The notes under the pieces: generated by a model
The model's input: the letters and a program-made list of their open reading frames with translations, nothing else
What the model was told of the DNA's origin: nothing
Database searches by the model: none
Origin: Martinezella tropici
Lineage (GTDB): Bacteria > Pseudomonadota > Alphaproteobacteria > Rhizobiales > Rhizobiaceae
Direction of reading: 5' to 3'
Assembly (NCBI RefSeq): GCF_008370325.1
Contig: NZ_VNIP01000011.1
Location: 124,001 to 188,000 of the forward strand
DNA: 64,000 bases
Shown: piece after piece, positions 17,247-25,810 of the stretch
Layout of the letters: each line of letters begins with the position of its first letter
Numbering within the stretch: the first letter of the stretch is position 1
Made by a program: the position numbers and the translations under genes

Positions 17247-18478
17247 ATATCCGCACCAACGTCAAGCGTCTGTCGCTGCTGCAGGCCCTCGAACCGAGCG
17301 GCGGCGGCTCCGGGCGGCATTTTCTCGATCTGTGCCGGGCGATGCAACATCGCGGCCATTCGGTGACGGCCATCTATTCGCCGGTGCGCGCCGAAACCGC
17401 CTTTGTGACGGAGTTGGAGAACATCGGTCTGGATCATGTCATTCCGCTCGACATGCGGCGCGCGCCAGGCCCTTGGGATCTCTTGGCCTGGTGGCAGCTT
17501 CGCAAGATCGCGGCGACATACGGGCCTTTCGATCTGATCCACGGCCACAGTTCGAAAGCCGGCGCGCTGACGCGTCTGCGGCTACCCGGACGGCATGTAC
17601 CGGTCCTTTATACGCCGCATGCCTTCCGCACCATGGACCCGACGCTCGGCGCCAAGGGACGGCTGATCTATGGCGGCATCGAGCGCTTTCTCGGCACCTG
17701 GCTGACGGATCGCCTAGTCTGCGTTTCGCAGGACGAATATAATCATGCCGTCTCACTCGGCATTCCCGAAGCGCGCCTAAGCGTCGTTGTCAACGGCGTC
17801 AACGCGCCTCCCCTCAGCCAGCGCGCAGCCATCCGCAAGAAATACGGCATCCCGCAGGGCGCCCTTCTCTTTGGCTTCGTCGGCCGGATGACCCGCCAGA
17901 AGGCGCCAGAGCGCCTTGTGGGCGCCTTCGCGCGAATAGCCGCAGACATACCGCAAGCCCATCTTTTGATGATCGGGATCGGCGAGCTGGCCGAGAGCGT
18001 CAGGGAGAGGATCAAAGCCGCAGGCCTCGAAGACCGCGCCCGGCTCGACGGTAGCGTGCCGGGCGTGACCGCCATCGACGCCTTCGACGCCGTCGTCATG
18101 CCGAGCCGTTATGAGGCGATGTCCTACGTGATGCTGGAGGCTGCAGCCGCCGGCAAGCCGCTGCTGCTCGCCGATGTCGGTGGCGCGCGCACGGTGCTGG
18201 AACATGGCAAGAACGGCTATATCGTCCCGAACAGCGACGACCCGGAAGCATTGGCAGCCGCGATGGCGCGTCTTGCCGATCCGATGCTGCTTGCAAAGCT
18301 CACCGCCGAAGCACGCCGCCGCAAGGATGACTATACCCTGGCCGGCATGGCCGACGCGACCGAGAAAATCTATCATGATCTGCTCGGTCGCCCCCTCCCC
18401 GCGCCATTGGTATTGGAGGGAAGTGCCAGCTTGCTGGATACGGTGGAAGGCCGAAGGAAGAGCGCGGCCGCTCTTTAA
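17243..18478 (+). CDS. Family 4 glycosyltransferase
   Basis: 411 residues, GT-B fold. The N-terminal domain has LEPSGGGSGRHFLDLCRAMQHRGH and FDLIHGHSSKAGALTRLR. The C-terminal donor domain has LFGFVGRMTRQKAPERLVGAFA and the E-x7-E motif EAMSYVMLE (about residue 292). It begins with a TTG overlapping the preceding stop by four bases, the same arrangement as the gene before it, so three genes in a row are coupled. It should add a sugar to the lipid-linked repeat unit. Sugar specificity is unknown. Confidence 0.88.
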   Translation: MNIRTNVKRLSLLQALEPSGGGSGRHFLDLCRAMQHRGHSVTAIYSPVRAETAFVTELENIGLDHVIPLDMRRAPGPWDLLAWWQLRKIAATYGPFDLIHGHSSKAGALTRLRLPGRHVPVLYTPHAFRTMDPTLGAKGRLIYGGIERFLGTWLTDRLVCVSQDEYNHAVSLGIPEARLSVVVNGVNAPPLSQRAAIRKKYGIPQGALLFGFVGRMTRQKAPERLVGAFARIAADIPQAHLLMIGIGELAESVRERIKAAGLEDRARLDGSVPGVTAIDAFDAVVMPSRYEAMSYVMLEAAAAGKPLLLADVGGARTVLEHGKNGYIVPNSDDPEALAAAMARLADPMLLAKLTAEARRRKDDYTLAGMADATEKIYHDLLGRPLPAPLVLEGSASLLDTVEGRRKSAAAL

Positions 18479-18542
18479 GCTCCCGCGTGATTTTTATTCG
18501 AAGCCAGTTCCGCTTTTGGAGCCGATGCGATAGACTTAACCC

Positions 18543-18833
18543 ATGATTACTTCAGCGCAATTACGCGGCGCGCGCGCCATGCTCGGACTGACGGTGGAAG
18601 CGCTTGCCAACGAAAGCAAGCTTCCGGTTTCGACGATCGAGGCACTGGAAACGGACGGCGCCTCGAGCGATTTCAAGGCACTTTCCACAGTTCGCTCCAT
18701 CCTGGAAAATCACGGCGTCGTCTTCCTCGCCGGCGGCAGCGACGGCACTGGTGGTCCCGGGATACGATTCAAGCATTGGTCTGAGAATGACGGCATCCGG
18801 CCGGAAAACCTGAATGCCACCAATGACGACTAA
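18543..18833 (+). CDS. Small XRE-type helix-turn-helix protein
   Basis: 96 residues. The first 60 are an XRE DNA-binding domain: QLRGARAMLGLTVEALANESKLPVSTIEALETDG, followed by ALSTVRSILENHGVVFLAGG. This short layout is common in rhizobia and has no ligand-binding domain. It lies after the polysaccharide genes without an obvious terminator between, so it might regulate them, but that is only positional inference. Its TAA stop is the first three bases of a dispersed palindromic repeat (18831-18870). Confidence 0.75.
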   Translation: MITSAQLRGARAMLGLTVEALANESKLPVSTIEALETDGASSDFKALSTVRSILENHGVVFLAGGSDGTGGPGIRFKHWSENDGIRPENLNATNDD

Positions 18834-18870
18834 AGCGCATCGCGATCTCTAGGATCTGTCATGGCGCTTT
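18831..18870. repeat. Partial copy of a dispersed palindromic repeat
   Basis: TAAAGCGCATCGCGATCT at 18831-18848 matches 16 of 18 bases of the left end of the complete copy at 52663. AAAGCGC (18832-18838) and GCGCTTT (18864-18870) close a hairpin like that of the full copy. Only the left hairpin half is present. It contributes the stop codon of the XRE-type gene. Confidence 0.6.
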
Positions 18871-18907
18871 GGACGCCGATCTCTCGCATGCCGTTTATGC
18901 GGCGCAT

Positions 18908-19930
18908 TCAGGCCGCCAGCTTCCAGCTTTTGACGAGCTCTTCCGGCGCCGATAGCGCGGCGGGCAGGATGAAGCGCTCGGTGTCGTTGGCAGGCTCCCA
19001 GCCCTCGACGGCAGAGCCGACAGGCAGGCCATGGCCGAAATCGTTCAGCGTCACGAGTTCCAGGATCATATTGCCGTAGTCATCGCGCCATTCGCGGCGC
19101 TCGCCGCCGTCGAAAAGGCGCAGCCGGCCCTTGGTGCGCGGGCGCTCATGCGCGGCAAGCCACTGCGCCACGGATGCCTCCGCATTGGCAAAGGACACGA
19201 CCTCATCCTCATCTCCATGCCATATGGAGACCGCAGGATAGCGGGCAGCTTCGGGCGAGACTTCGCGAACGAGTTCGCCCCATTTTTCACCCGTCTTGGC
19301 CGAGCCTCGCCTCATGACGTCAAACGCCGACATGGCATCGCGGGCGGCACCGAAAGGCAAACCGCCGATGATGGCGCCTGCTGCAAACAGCTCCGGATAG
19401 GTTGCCAGCAACGCAGCCGACAGGGCGCCGCCTGCTGACAGGCCCATGACGAAAATCCTGCTGTCATCGATGTCATGCAGCCGGCGGCTGAAATCGATCA
19501 TTTCGCGGATTGAGCCGAGTTCGCCGCGGTCGCGCGTTACCATGCTCGGACGAAACCAGTTGAAACACAGATTGGGATTGTTCGACATCTTCTGCTCGGC
19601 ATAAAGCACGGCAAAGCCGTACGAGCGCGCCAGTGCGGTCCAGCCGCTGGCGCGATCGAAATCCTCGGCATTCTGGTGACAGCCATGCAGAACAACGACG
19701 AGCGGCATCGGTCCCTTGACACCCGGTGGCACGTATTCGAGCATGCGCAGGTCGCCAGGATTGCGGCCGAACCATAGGACTTCCGTCAGCCGCTGCGGCG
19801 CGGGTCGCGTGGACACGCGACGGCGCGATGGCTTCGACAGCGGCTGCGTCATCGGAAACTTGAGCTGAGGCAGCTCGACGGAATCGACAAGCAAGCGGCG
19901 AAGCCGGCTCGGAACTTTAAAATTCATCAT
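18908..19930 (-). CDS. PHB depolymerase-family esterase
   Basis: 340 residues from the ATG at 19930 (a second ATG follows directly; AAAGG lies upstream). It is an alpha/beta hydrolase of the LpqC/PHB-depolymerase (esterase D) type: LVVVLHGCHQNAEDFDRASGW forms the oxyanion-hole region, GLSAGGALSAAL carries the nucleophile serine, then WHGDEDEVV and a late GHGLP with the likely catalytic histidine. I see no signal peptide, so an intracellular role on polyhydroxybutyrate, oligomers or another ester is more likely than secretion. Substrate is not certain. Confidence 0.8.
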   Translation of the reverse strand: MMNFKVPSRLRRLLVDSVELPQLKFPMTQPLSKPSRRRVSTRPAPQRLTEVLWFGRNPGDLRMLEYVPPGVKGPMPLVVVLHGCHQNAEDFDRASGWTALARSYGFAVLYAEQKMSNNPNLCFNWFRPSMVTRDRGELGSIREMIDFSRRLHDIDDSRIFVMGLSAGGALSAALLATYPELFAAGAIIGGLPFGAARDAMSAFDVMRRGSAKTGEKWGELVREVSPEAARYPAVSIWHGDEDEVVSFANAEASVAQWLAAHERPRTKGRLRLFDGGERREWRDDYGNMILELVTLNDFGHGLPVGSAVEGWEPANDTERFILPAALSAPEELVKSWKLAA

Positions 19931-20155
19931 GGACCTTTCTATCCACGCCAACTGCGGTCGGTTTTTTCTTCCGCTGCAAGCTGGCGCGCACTGTTCCTTT
20001 CCAGGAGCAGTGACAATCGAGAAATCGAATCTCTTTGTGCAACGCAGCAAATATAGGGAGGCAGGTCCGTTTCGAACAGGCACAAAGCATCATTGCTGCT
20101 ATGTGAAATCAGCTTAAATCGATTAGATCGTTGGCCATAAAAAAACGCGGTTGTG

Positions 20156-20368
20156 TCAGAAATAAGCCCTGGCGAGCGCAAGCAGTTTTGCGTCGTCCTT
20201 CACGCCCTGGCGGTAAAGTTGTATGATCAACGCCCCGAGACGTTCGGCCTCCGGGCTGCGGGAGTTCATGCCACGATCCTTGCAAACCGTGTCCAGCACC
20301 TTCTCCAAGCGATCGAGATCGTCTGAAAACAGGGGCAAATCCCGCGGATGAATAGGAGTTTCCAACAT
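20156..20368 (-). CDS. Small hypothetical protein
   Basis: 70 residues, rich in charged residues, with LDRLEKVLDTVCKDRGMNSRSPEAERLGALIIQLYRQGVKDDAKLLALARAYF; predicted mostly helical and soluble. The pattern is familiar from conserved hypothetical proteins of rhizobia but has no known function. Start ATG at 20368. It stands apart from its neighbours. Confidence 0.6.
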   Translation of the reverse strand: MLETPIHPRDLPLFSDDLDRLEKVLDTVCKDRGMNSRSPEAERLGALIIQLYRQGVKDDAKLLALARAYF

Positions 20369-20609
20369 TCGTGCATCTCGTCATCTTTCGGGCAGAAGCA
20401 CGCTGAACCTCGCCGTCACCCGCTCTATATCCGACGATCAGAGCAGACTATGCGCTTTGCGCGAAGTCTTGGCAAGGAAGCATTTCGGCAATCACGCCCG
20501 TCTGATTCGCAGACATGACGGTAATTTTCCTAAGAGTACAATTTTAAGTTACCACATCACGAAGCCTTTATCCGCATCTGCGAAAAAGGGGAAAAACGGA
20601 TGGAAGTTG
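20369..20609. other. Intergenic region between divergent small genes
   Basis: About 240 bp without a gene, containing the divergent promoters of the 70-residue protein and the secreted protein at 20610. I do not see a clear consensus promoter. Confidence 0.3.
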
Positions 20610-21002
20610 ATGAACAAATTTTTGATTTCGGCTGCCCTTGGCATGGCGCTTTTCGGCACGACGCTGCCGGCCCTTGCACAGAATTTTCAGAACCTTCCCT
20701 TGCGCAATCCCCACCAACAGCCGGAGGGATACATTTCCGTTCAATCCGGAATATCGATCTCCTATCCGGTGGCGGACGGCGATAGTGAGGAGCAGCAGGA
20801 AAAGGCCTTGAAATCCTTCTACAAGATCGCGGCGAGCAGCTGCGCGACCCTGCTCGATACCATCGCCGACGCCTGTGAGATCAGCGCCATGTCGAGCAAT
20901 AGCTCCGTCAACAATCTCGACAACCGCGGCGCGAGGCTTTCCATCAACGGACAGGTGACAATGTCGGTGAAACTCAAGCCGGCGGCAGCAGCCGCGAAGT
21001 AG
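20610..21002 (+). CDS. Secreted hypothetical protein
   Basis: 130 residues from the ATG at 20610, chosen because it gives a clean signal peptide (MNKFLISAALGMALFGTTLPALAQ). The mature part has ISISYPVADGDSEEQQEKALKSFYKIAASSCATLLDTIADACEISAMSSNSSVN, with two cysteines, and ends in an alanine-rich KPAAAAAK tail. Presumably periplasmic. I do not recognise the family. Confidence 0.65.
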   Translation: MNKFLISAALGMALFGTTLPALAQNFQNLPLRNPHQQPEGYISVQSGISISYPVADGDSEEQQEKALKSFYKIAASSCATLLDTIADACEISAMSSNSSVNNLDNRGARLSINGQVTMSVKLKPAAAAAK

Positions 21003-21093
21003 CCTTTCCCATCTCAGTTCGCAAATCCGGTCCAAGCCAACGGATCGGTAAGAAATGGCAGCGATAATCCCCTCGCAATTGAGGGATGATACC

Positions 21094-21792
21094 ATGGCAA
21101 AAGCGAAACGGCGCACGCGACGCAAACCGCAATCCAAGGCGGGCAATTCGATGTGGCTATGGGGCGGCGTCGGCCTGGCAACCGTGGCCGGCATCTATGT
21201 CTATCAGCATCGTAACGAAATGCCGTCCATGCTTGCCCATGCCGGCGCGGTCGCCAGCATGCCGCATATGGCCCGGGAAGCGCCGGTGCCAGCGGCCAAG
21301 CCGCAAACCAAGACTGCCGTGATCGCTCCCGAGCCGCGCGCGGCGGCATCGGCCCTGCCCGTACCACCCGCCGCCATTCCCGTGGCATTGCCGGTCAGCA
21401 GAATACCGATCGAACGGCCCGTCCCCAGCCTGCGACCTCAGACTGGTAGCCGTTTCGTGATTTGCGGCCCCGGTTCCGGAACGAATTGCGTGGTCGACGG
21501 CAATACCTTCTGGCAGAACGGCGTCAGGATTCAGCTGGCCGATATCGACGTGCCGGATGCGGATGCCGCGCGCTGCCCTGGCGAGAGGCAGAGGGCCGTG
21601 ACCGCGAAACTGCGCCTGCAGGCCATTCTCAATGACGGGACCTTCGTGCTTTCCGGCAGCAACCGCCCCGACGACCGGAATGGCGGCAAGCTGCGCATCG
21701 CCATGCGCGCCGGCCGCTCGATCGGCGACCAGATGGTCTCCGAAGGCCTTGCGCGCCGCTGGACCGGCCAAGCGCCGTCCTGGTGCGGCTGA
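21094..21792 (+). CDS. Membrane-anchored nuclease-fold (SNase-like) protein with altered active site
   Basis: 232 residues from the ATG at 21094, preceded by GAGGGAT; an ATG at 21055 is an alternative. It starts with a very basic KAKRRTRRKPQSK stretch and one membrane helix (about 20-37), then a Pro/Ala linker to about 125. The C-terminal domain matches the thermonuclease fold: GVRIQLADIDVPDADAARCPGERQ, and DDRNGGKLRIAMRAGRSIGDQMVSEGLARRW. Where active nucleases have IDxPE and YGR, this protein has IDVPD and NGG, so nuclease activity is doubtful. Function unknown; a periplasmic structural or binding role is possible. Confidence 0.65.
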   Translation: MAKAKRRTRRKPQSKAGNSMWLWGGVGLATVAGIYVYQHRNEMPSMLAHAGAVASMPHMAREAPVPAAKPQTKTAVIAPEPRAAASALPVPPAAIPVALPVSRIPIERPVPSLRPQTGSRFVICGPGSGTNCVVDGNTFWQNGVRIQLADIDVPDADAARCPGERQRAVTAKLRLQAILNDGTFVLSGSNRPDDRNGGKLRIAMRAGRSIGDQMVSEGLARRWTGQAPSWCG

Positions 21793-21830
21793 TTTTTCTG
21801 GAAATTCGATTGGGAGTTCAAGGAGATAAA

Positions 21831-21907
<77 letters not shown>

Positions 21908-21994
21908 ACCTGCCGAAACGGCTTGTTTCGTTTAGAGTTTAGAGTTTCCCGACGCAAGCGAAAAGTAACGGCTTGCTCAGAAAAAGTTGCGCGC

Positions 21995-22399
21995 TCAGCG
22001 GCACTCCCGCCTTAGCCTATAGCTCGGCTGATAGGTATTGTCCGAGGCGCGATAGGAGCGATAGCGGCTGGCGCAGGCGCGGGCATGACCGTCATCGTAA
22101 TAGCCCTGTGCGCGCTGCCCGCTGAAGAGCGTGCCGGTTACGAAGGACTTGAAGAGCACGCCACTGTCCGAATTATCGTCATAATAACTATCATTACCAT
22201 GCAGCCTATGGCCGCTGCCCCACCGGTTGTGGTGATGCCAATGGCCGTGGCCATGATCATGCACCTGGATAATATCCGATTGTACAGGTGCGGGCACGGA
22301 TAAGGCCGGCATGGTAATGGCGCCGGCCGGCATGGCGACACCGGCTGCCAGCAAAAGGCCAAAGCCCGCGGCTGTTATCGACCTGGCGATCGTAAACAT
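21995..22399 (-). CDS. BA14K-family secreted protein
   Basis: 134 residues. A signal peptide (about residues 1-27, ending AGA) is followed by a His/Gly-rich region (HDHGHGHWHHHNRWGSGH). The C-terminal 40 residues are a BA14K motif: HARACASRYRSYRASDNTYQPSYRLRRECR, with the paired cysteines of that family. BA14K was described in Brucella as an immunoreactive, lectin-like protein; the rhizobial role is unknown. The histidine-rich part could bind metal. Divergent from a small lipoprotein gene. Confidence 0.82.
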   Translation of the reverse strand: MFTIARSITAAGFGLLLAAGVAMPAGAITMPALSVPAPVQSDIIQVHDHGHGHWHHHNRWGSGHRLHGNDSYYDDNSDSGVLFKSFVTGTLFSGQRAQGYYDDGHARACASRYRSYRASDNTYQPSYRLRRECR

Positions 22400-22573
22400 A
22401 TGCGACTCCTTCGAAATCCGGCGACAGCATCATGCACTTCTGCGTGAAAACCTTGCTGCCGGGCATGCCGTGATTATTTGTATATAGTGATTTGGAGCCA
22501 CACTCATAGATGCCCCTCCGTCTTTTTGTGCGATGGTTTTCAGGGGATACGAAGCGAGCGGAAAGTTAAGGCC

Positions 22574-22831
22574 ATGAAACCTGTTATAATGCTTATGCTG
22601 TGCGCACCGTTGCTTGCCGCATGCACGACAAGCGAACCGCTGCAGCCCATTCCCGGCAGCATCACCTATGGCGGTCAACCGCATATGAAGTTGACGCAAT
22701 CGCCTCCCGGCTCGCAATTTCAGCATCATTTCACCAACCAGTGGGGCGAGGATGTCGTGGAAACCTACATCATCCAACCCGACCGGAGCCTGAAACTCTC
22801 CAACCGCCAGGTGATGAGCCCGCCATTCTGA
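22574..22831 (+). CDS. Small lipoprotein, hypothetical
   Basis: 85 residues from the ATG at 22574. The lipobox LLAAC (cysteine about residue 17) follows a short hydrophobic signal. The mature part has PGSITYGGQPHMKLTQSPPGSQFQHHFTNQWGEDVVETYIIQPDRSLKLSNRQVMSPPF. Probably anchored in the outer membrane. I cannot assign a family. Confidence 0.65.
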   Translation: MKPVIMLMLCAPLLAACTTSEPLQPIPGSITYGGQPHMKLTQSPPGSQFQHHFTNQWGEDVVETYIIQPDRSLKLSNRQVMSPPF

Positions 22832-22840
22832 CGGCCAGAA

Positions 22841-22933
22841 CGGTTCAGCGTTTCATGGAATCGCTGAACCGCTCCACTCTTTGCTTTACGCAATTCCGGA
22901 CGGAAAACCGCTGTGCACCTTTCCTGGAATTGC
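22841..22933. repeat. Dispersed palindromic repeat, mosaic copy
   Basis: The left half is a perfect 10-bp hairpin, CGGTTCAGCG (22841-22850) with CGCTGAACCG (22862-22871). The right half (22890-22933) matches the copy at 35604-35646: arms GCAATTCC and GGAATTGC pair perfectly around an inner GGAAA/TTTCC stem and a conserved ACCGCTG loop region. The left hairpin differs in sequence from the other copies, so the two modules behave independently. Confidence 0.7.
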
Positions 22934-23005
22934 TATGGTTGCTCATGAAACGAAAACTCCGCCGGTGTGAGCCGACGGAGGACGAATAGCTGGCGACGGC
23001 TAAGC

Positions 23006-23332
23006 TTACCAGCAGCGATAGCAGCGACGGTAATAAGGCCGGCCGTAATAGCCGCGATGGTTATGGTCGCTGACGGCGGCGCCGACGAGAACGCCGCCGA
23101 TGATCCCGGCAGCGGCAAGCCCGGCAGCCTGATTTTCAGCCTGCTGCGCCTGGACGCGGTTGGCCTGATAGGTCGCGCCGACGCAGCGATTGTAGCGCTG
23201 CGTGCCGGGGCGGAGCCCCTGCGATTGACACGTCATTTCGGCACTCATCGCAGATTCCTGCGGCGTCTGGCAGCTCGACAGAATGGTAGTAATGGCGACG
23301 AGACTCGCGGCCACGGTGGCACGTATACGCAT
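23006..23332 (-). CDS. Glycine-zipper-like lipoprotein, hypothetical
   Basis: 108 residues from the ATG at 23332, with GGAGGG upstream. The signal ends in the lipobox-like ILSSC. The middle has CQSQGLRPGTQRYNRCV, the end of which resembles a motif common to small rhizobial lipoproteins. A glycine-rich hydrophobic segment (AAGLAAAGIIGGVLVGAAV) and a Tyr/His/Arg-rich tail follow. It is likely an outer-membrane or periplasmic lipoprotein; no function is known. Confidence 0.65.
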   Translation of the reverse strand: MRIRATVAASLVAITTILSSCQTPQESAMSAEMTCQSQGLRPGTQRYNRCVGATYQANRVQAQQAENQAAGLAAAGIIGGVLVGAAVSDHNHRGYYGRPYYRRCYRCW

Positions 23333-23489
23333 ATTCCCTCCGGCAATTTTAGATATAGTCCCGATGGCGGGGAATACAGCCAATGGTAAGCTTTAGCAAG
23401 CAAGAGTCGTACGCATAGTACCCGAAAGCCTGCGAAAGCGCCCGAAAGCACTCGCGAAGATAGTATTTTGCTTAACAACTCAATAGGAT

Positions 23490-23559
23490 AAAGCCGAAAA
23501 TGAAGAAGGCCCCGTCAAAGAACAGGGCCTTCCGCATTCAGCCGGCGTATATACGCCGG
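23490..23559 (-). terminator. Terminator of the porin gene, with adjacent palindrome
   Basis: On the minus strand, GAAGGCCC (complement of 23525-23532) pairs with GGGCCTTC (complement of 23505-23512), followed by a T-rich stretch. Between it and the porin stop is a perfect palindrome CCGGCGTATATACGCCGG at 23542-23559. The hairpin with T-tract should end porin transcription; the palindrome may protect the mRNA end. Confidence 0.7.
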
Positions 23560-23582
23560 TGGTGGAGATCACTCATCCCGGA

Positions 23583-24689
23583 TTAGAAATTCCGCTCGAA
23601 GCGGAGAATGCCGGCAACCGTGTCGTTATTGATGAAATCGTAGTGCATGTAAGTCACTTCAGGCTCCACCAGGAAATCCTTGACCGGGTGGAACTTCAGA
23701 TTAGTGGTCGCTTCGAAGATCTTGGACTCGGTGTAGGCGAGCTGCAGGTTCCACTTCAGTTTGTCATTGATCGGCACGCCGACACCACCCCAGACAGCCC
23801 AGTCGCCCCAGCCGCACTTGCCGGCGTTGACTGAACCGCTCGACGTCGTGCAAGCGGAAATGTCCTGGTTCGTGCCGGCATATTTGTTGAGCTTGTCGCC
23901 ATCGGTGTTCCAGCCGCCCATCAGGAAGGCTTCCACGCCGCCGAACTTGGCGTCGATACGAGCCTTGATCGCACCCTCTTCGACGATCGAGTCGTAGCCG
24001 CCGACGATCTTGAAGCCCCAGTTCCCGGCCTTGTAGCCAGCGCCGGCAACGACATCGGGAGCGTAATGGTTGGACTTGTCGTCCGTCCACCATCCCGCGC
24101 CATAAGATGCCTCGCCATCGGAGGCGGAGTAGCTGTCTTCGAGCGAGATCACAGCCGTGAAGCCATTGCCTGCGTCGTAGTTGTAGGTCAGCTGGTTGAG
24201 TTCGTATGGACCGTCATAGATCGCGTCGTCGTTGATGACATCGCCGGCATAGCCGGCATAGAGGTTGAACTGCGAGTCGAGCTTGCCAACCGTGAAGCCA
24301 GCAAGGCTGATATTGGCGAACAGGAGCTTGGAGGAGGTCGCGCCACCATCGTTCCATTCCCAGCGGAAGATGGTGTTGGTCTTCAGCGGGCCGTATTCGG
24401 TGTCGGTCGCCGTATCGACATCGAGTTCCACGCGCTCGTGCCAGAGCGTTCCGACCCTGCTGCGCGGATTGTAAGCGTCATACCACTCACCTTCGGTGCG
24501 GACTTTGCCACCGATCTTCAGGCAGGTTTCGGTGCCGGGAATATAGAAATAGCCTGTTCCGTACGCATCACAGATACGAACATATTCAAGCGGTTCGGGT
24601 TCGGCGGCGACAATAGCGTCAGCGGCATGGGCGGCGCTCGCTGCAGCGATGGCAGCGGCGGAGCCAAGAAGAAGGCTCTTGATGTTCAT
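23583..24689 (-). CDS. Outer-membrane porin (Omp2b/RopA family)
   Basis: 368 residues. A signal peptide (MNIKSLLLGSAAAIAAASAAHA) is followed by the hallmark N-terminus of alphaproteobacterial porins: EPLEYVRICDAYGTGYFYIPGTETCLKIGGKVRTEGEWYD. The sequence continues as alternating beta-strands and ends in phenylalanine (FERNF), the outer-membrane assembly signal. It forms a trimeric 16-stranded channel for small solutes. It has an upstream region with two palindromes and its own terminator. Confidence 0.95.
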   Translation of the reverse strand: MNIKSLLLGSAAAIAAASAAHAADAIVAAEPEPLEYVRICDAYGTGYFYIPGTETCLKIGGKVRTEGEWYDAYNPRSRVGTLWHERVELDVDTATDTEYGPLKTNTIFRWEWNDGGATSSKLLFANISLAGFTVGKLDSQFNLYAGYAGDVINDDAIYDGPYELNQLTYNYDAGNGFTAVISLEDSYSASDGEASYGAGWWTDDKSNHYAPDVVAGAGYKAGNWGFKIVGGYDSIVEEGAIKARIDAKFGGVEAFLMGGWNTDGDKLNKYAGTNQDISACTTSSGSVNAGKCGWGDWAVWGGVGVPINDKLKWNLQLAYTESKIFEATTNLKFHPVKDFLVEPEVTYMHYDFINNDTVAGILRFERNF

Positions 24690-25034
24690 GGTGTCTCCAT
24701 TCGACTATCCATCAGGGATGGAGTCTCCCGGCAGACAACAACGTGCCCCTCCATAGCCTGACTGGCTGTTCCCCTCACACAGGGCGAAGCAAAGAAGCTT
24801 CGCCGTCAAACTGAACCTGTGGTACTACCACGGCAAGTTAATAAGGCTTACGAACTAATTGTCAGGACGCAGAAGAGTAGCGGACGTGACAAAATTATCA
24901 CGATCATTTATGCGGCCAATGAAGTTATGATCCTTGCGTAGCCGGGGAGCGCGCAAGTCACGACTTTTAGCTGTCGCTGCGCCTCACGGGAACGAAAAGC
25001 ATCTTTACGTGATCTGCATGCCGGCGGGATGCAG
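24690..25034. other. Porin upstream region
   Basis: About 345 bp without a gene. The perfect hairpin GGCGAAGC/GCTTCGCC (24783-24804, 6-nt loop) lies in the likely porin leader. The palindrome GTGGTA-C-TACCAC lies at 24819-24831, and a small TCCATC/GATGGA hairpin at 24708-24722. These may serve porin regulation or mRNA stability. Between 24840 and 25034 I see no terminator or RNA gene I can support. Confidence 0.4.
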
Positions 25035-25577
25035 TTATCGCACCTGATCGAGCAGACGCTTGCATTCCAAAAGATCGTAGAGCGTTTCCTGCAGCAGGGC
25101 GCGATCTTCCTTGCCGACACTGGATTTGCCGATGGAAACATCCGGCATGCCATCGTCGCCGCTCACGAAGTTGAAGAAACGACGGCTGATCGGCGCCTTG
25201 ACGCGGCCGACGATCTGATCTTCCTCGGTATTGCCGGAACTGACGCGGGGCTCGACGGTGGCAGGCTCCTGTGCGGCGGCAAGCGCCTCGACGCTGGCAA
25301 GATCGCCATGACCGACCGCAATGACAAACTTGTTGCCGTTGGTCTTCAGAAGCTTCTGAACACCCTTGATCGTATAGCCGTGGTCATAGAGCAGATGGCG
25401 GATGCCATTCAGCAGGTCGACATCCTCGGGGCGATAGTAGCGCCTGCCGCCACCGCGCTTCATCGGTTTGATCTGCGGAAACCGGGTTTCCCAGAACCGT
25501 AGGACATGCTGCGGCAGATCAAGGTCTTCCGCGACTTCGCTGATCGTGCGAAATGCATCCGGGCTCTTGTCCATCAT
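25035..25577 (-). CDS. MerR-family transcriptional regulator
   Basis: 180 residues from the first of two adjacent ATGs at 25577, with AGGAG upstream. The N-terminal winged helix is clear: FRTISEVAEDLDLPQHVLRFWETRFPQIKPMKRGGGRRYYRPEDVDLLNGIRHLL, followed by the dimer helix GYTIKGVQKLLKTNG. The C-terminal half has no metal- or drug-binding cysteines and resembles the conserved alphaproteobacterial MerR found next to ihfA. Its ligand and targets are unknown. It follows ihfA by 233 bp with a terminator between. Confidence 0.85.
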   Translation of the reverse strand: MMDKSPDAFRTISEVAEDLDLPQHVLRFWETRFPQIKPMKRGGGRRYYRPEDVDLLNGIRHLLYDHGYTIKGVQKLLKTNGNKFVIAVGHGDLASVEALAAAQEPATVEPRVSSGNTEEDQIVGRVKAPISRRFFNFVSGDDGMPDVSIGKSSVGKEDRALLQETLYDLLECKRLLDQVR

Positions 25578-25753
25578 CTTACTCCTACAGGGCGCAGGCG
25601 GCGCCATTCGGGCCGGATCACGCAAGGGGAGGTATGGGTATCCGTGCCTTCCTGCGATGCGACTCACCATATTTCAACGGTTTGGCGGCGGAAATTCAAG
25701 TCATCTCTTCAGCCGCTGCACAGGCAAGCACCAAAATGTAGGCAACAGCGCAT

Positions 25754-25784
25754 CAAAAAGGCCGCAGAACAAGGCATGCGGCCG
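25754..25784 (-). terminator. Terminator of ihfA
   Basis: On the minus strand GGCCGCA (complement of 25777-25783) pairs with TGCGGCC (complement of 25760-25766) and is followed by TTTTTG. It lies 27 bp after the ihfA stop, so merR needs its own promoter or read-through. Confidence 0.75.
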
Positions 25785-25810
25785 ATATCGATACGAATCT
25801 CTGGGACGGA

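Noticed and set aside
24840..25034. Possible small RNA or second tRNA between the porin gene and merR
   Set aside because: No tRNA T-arm, no terminator and no promoter could be seen.
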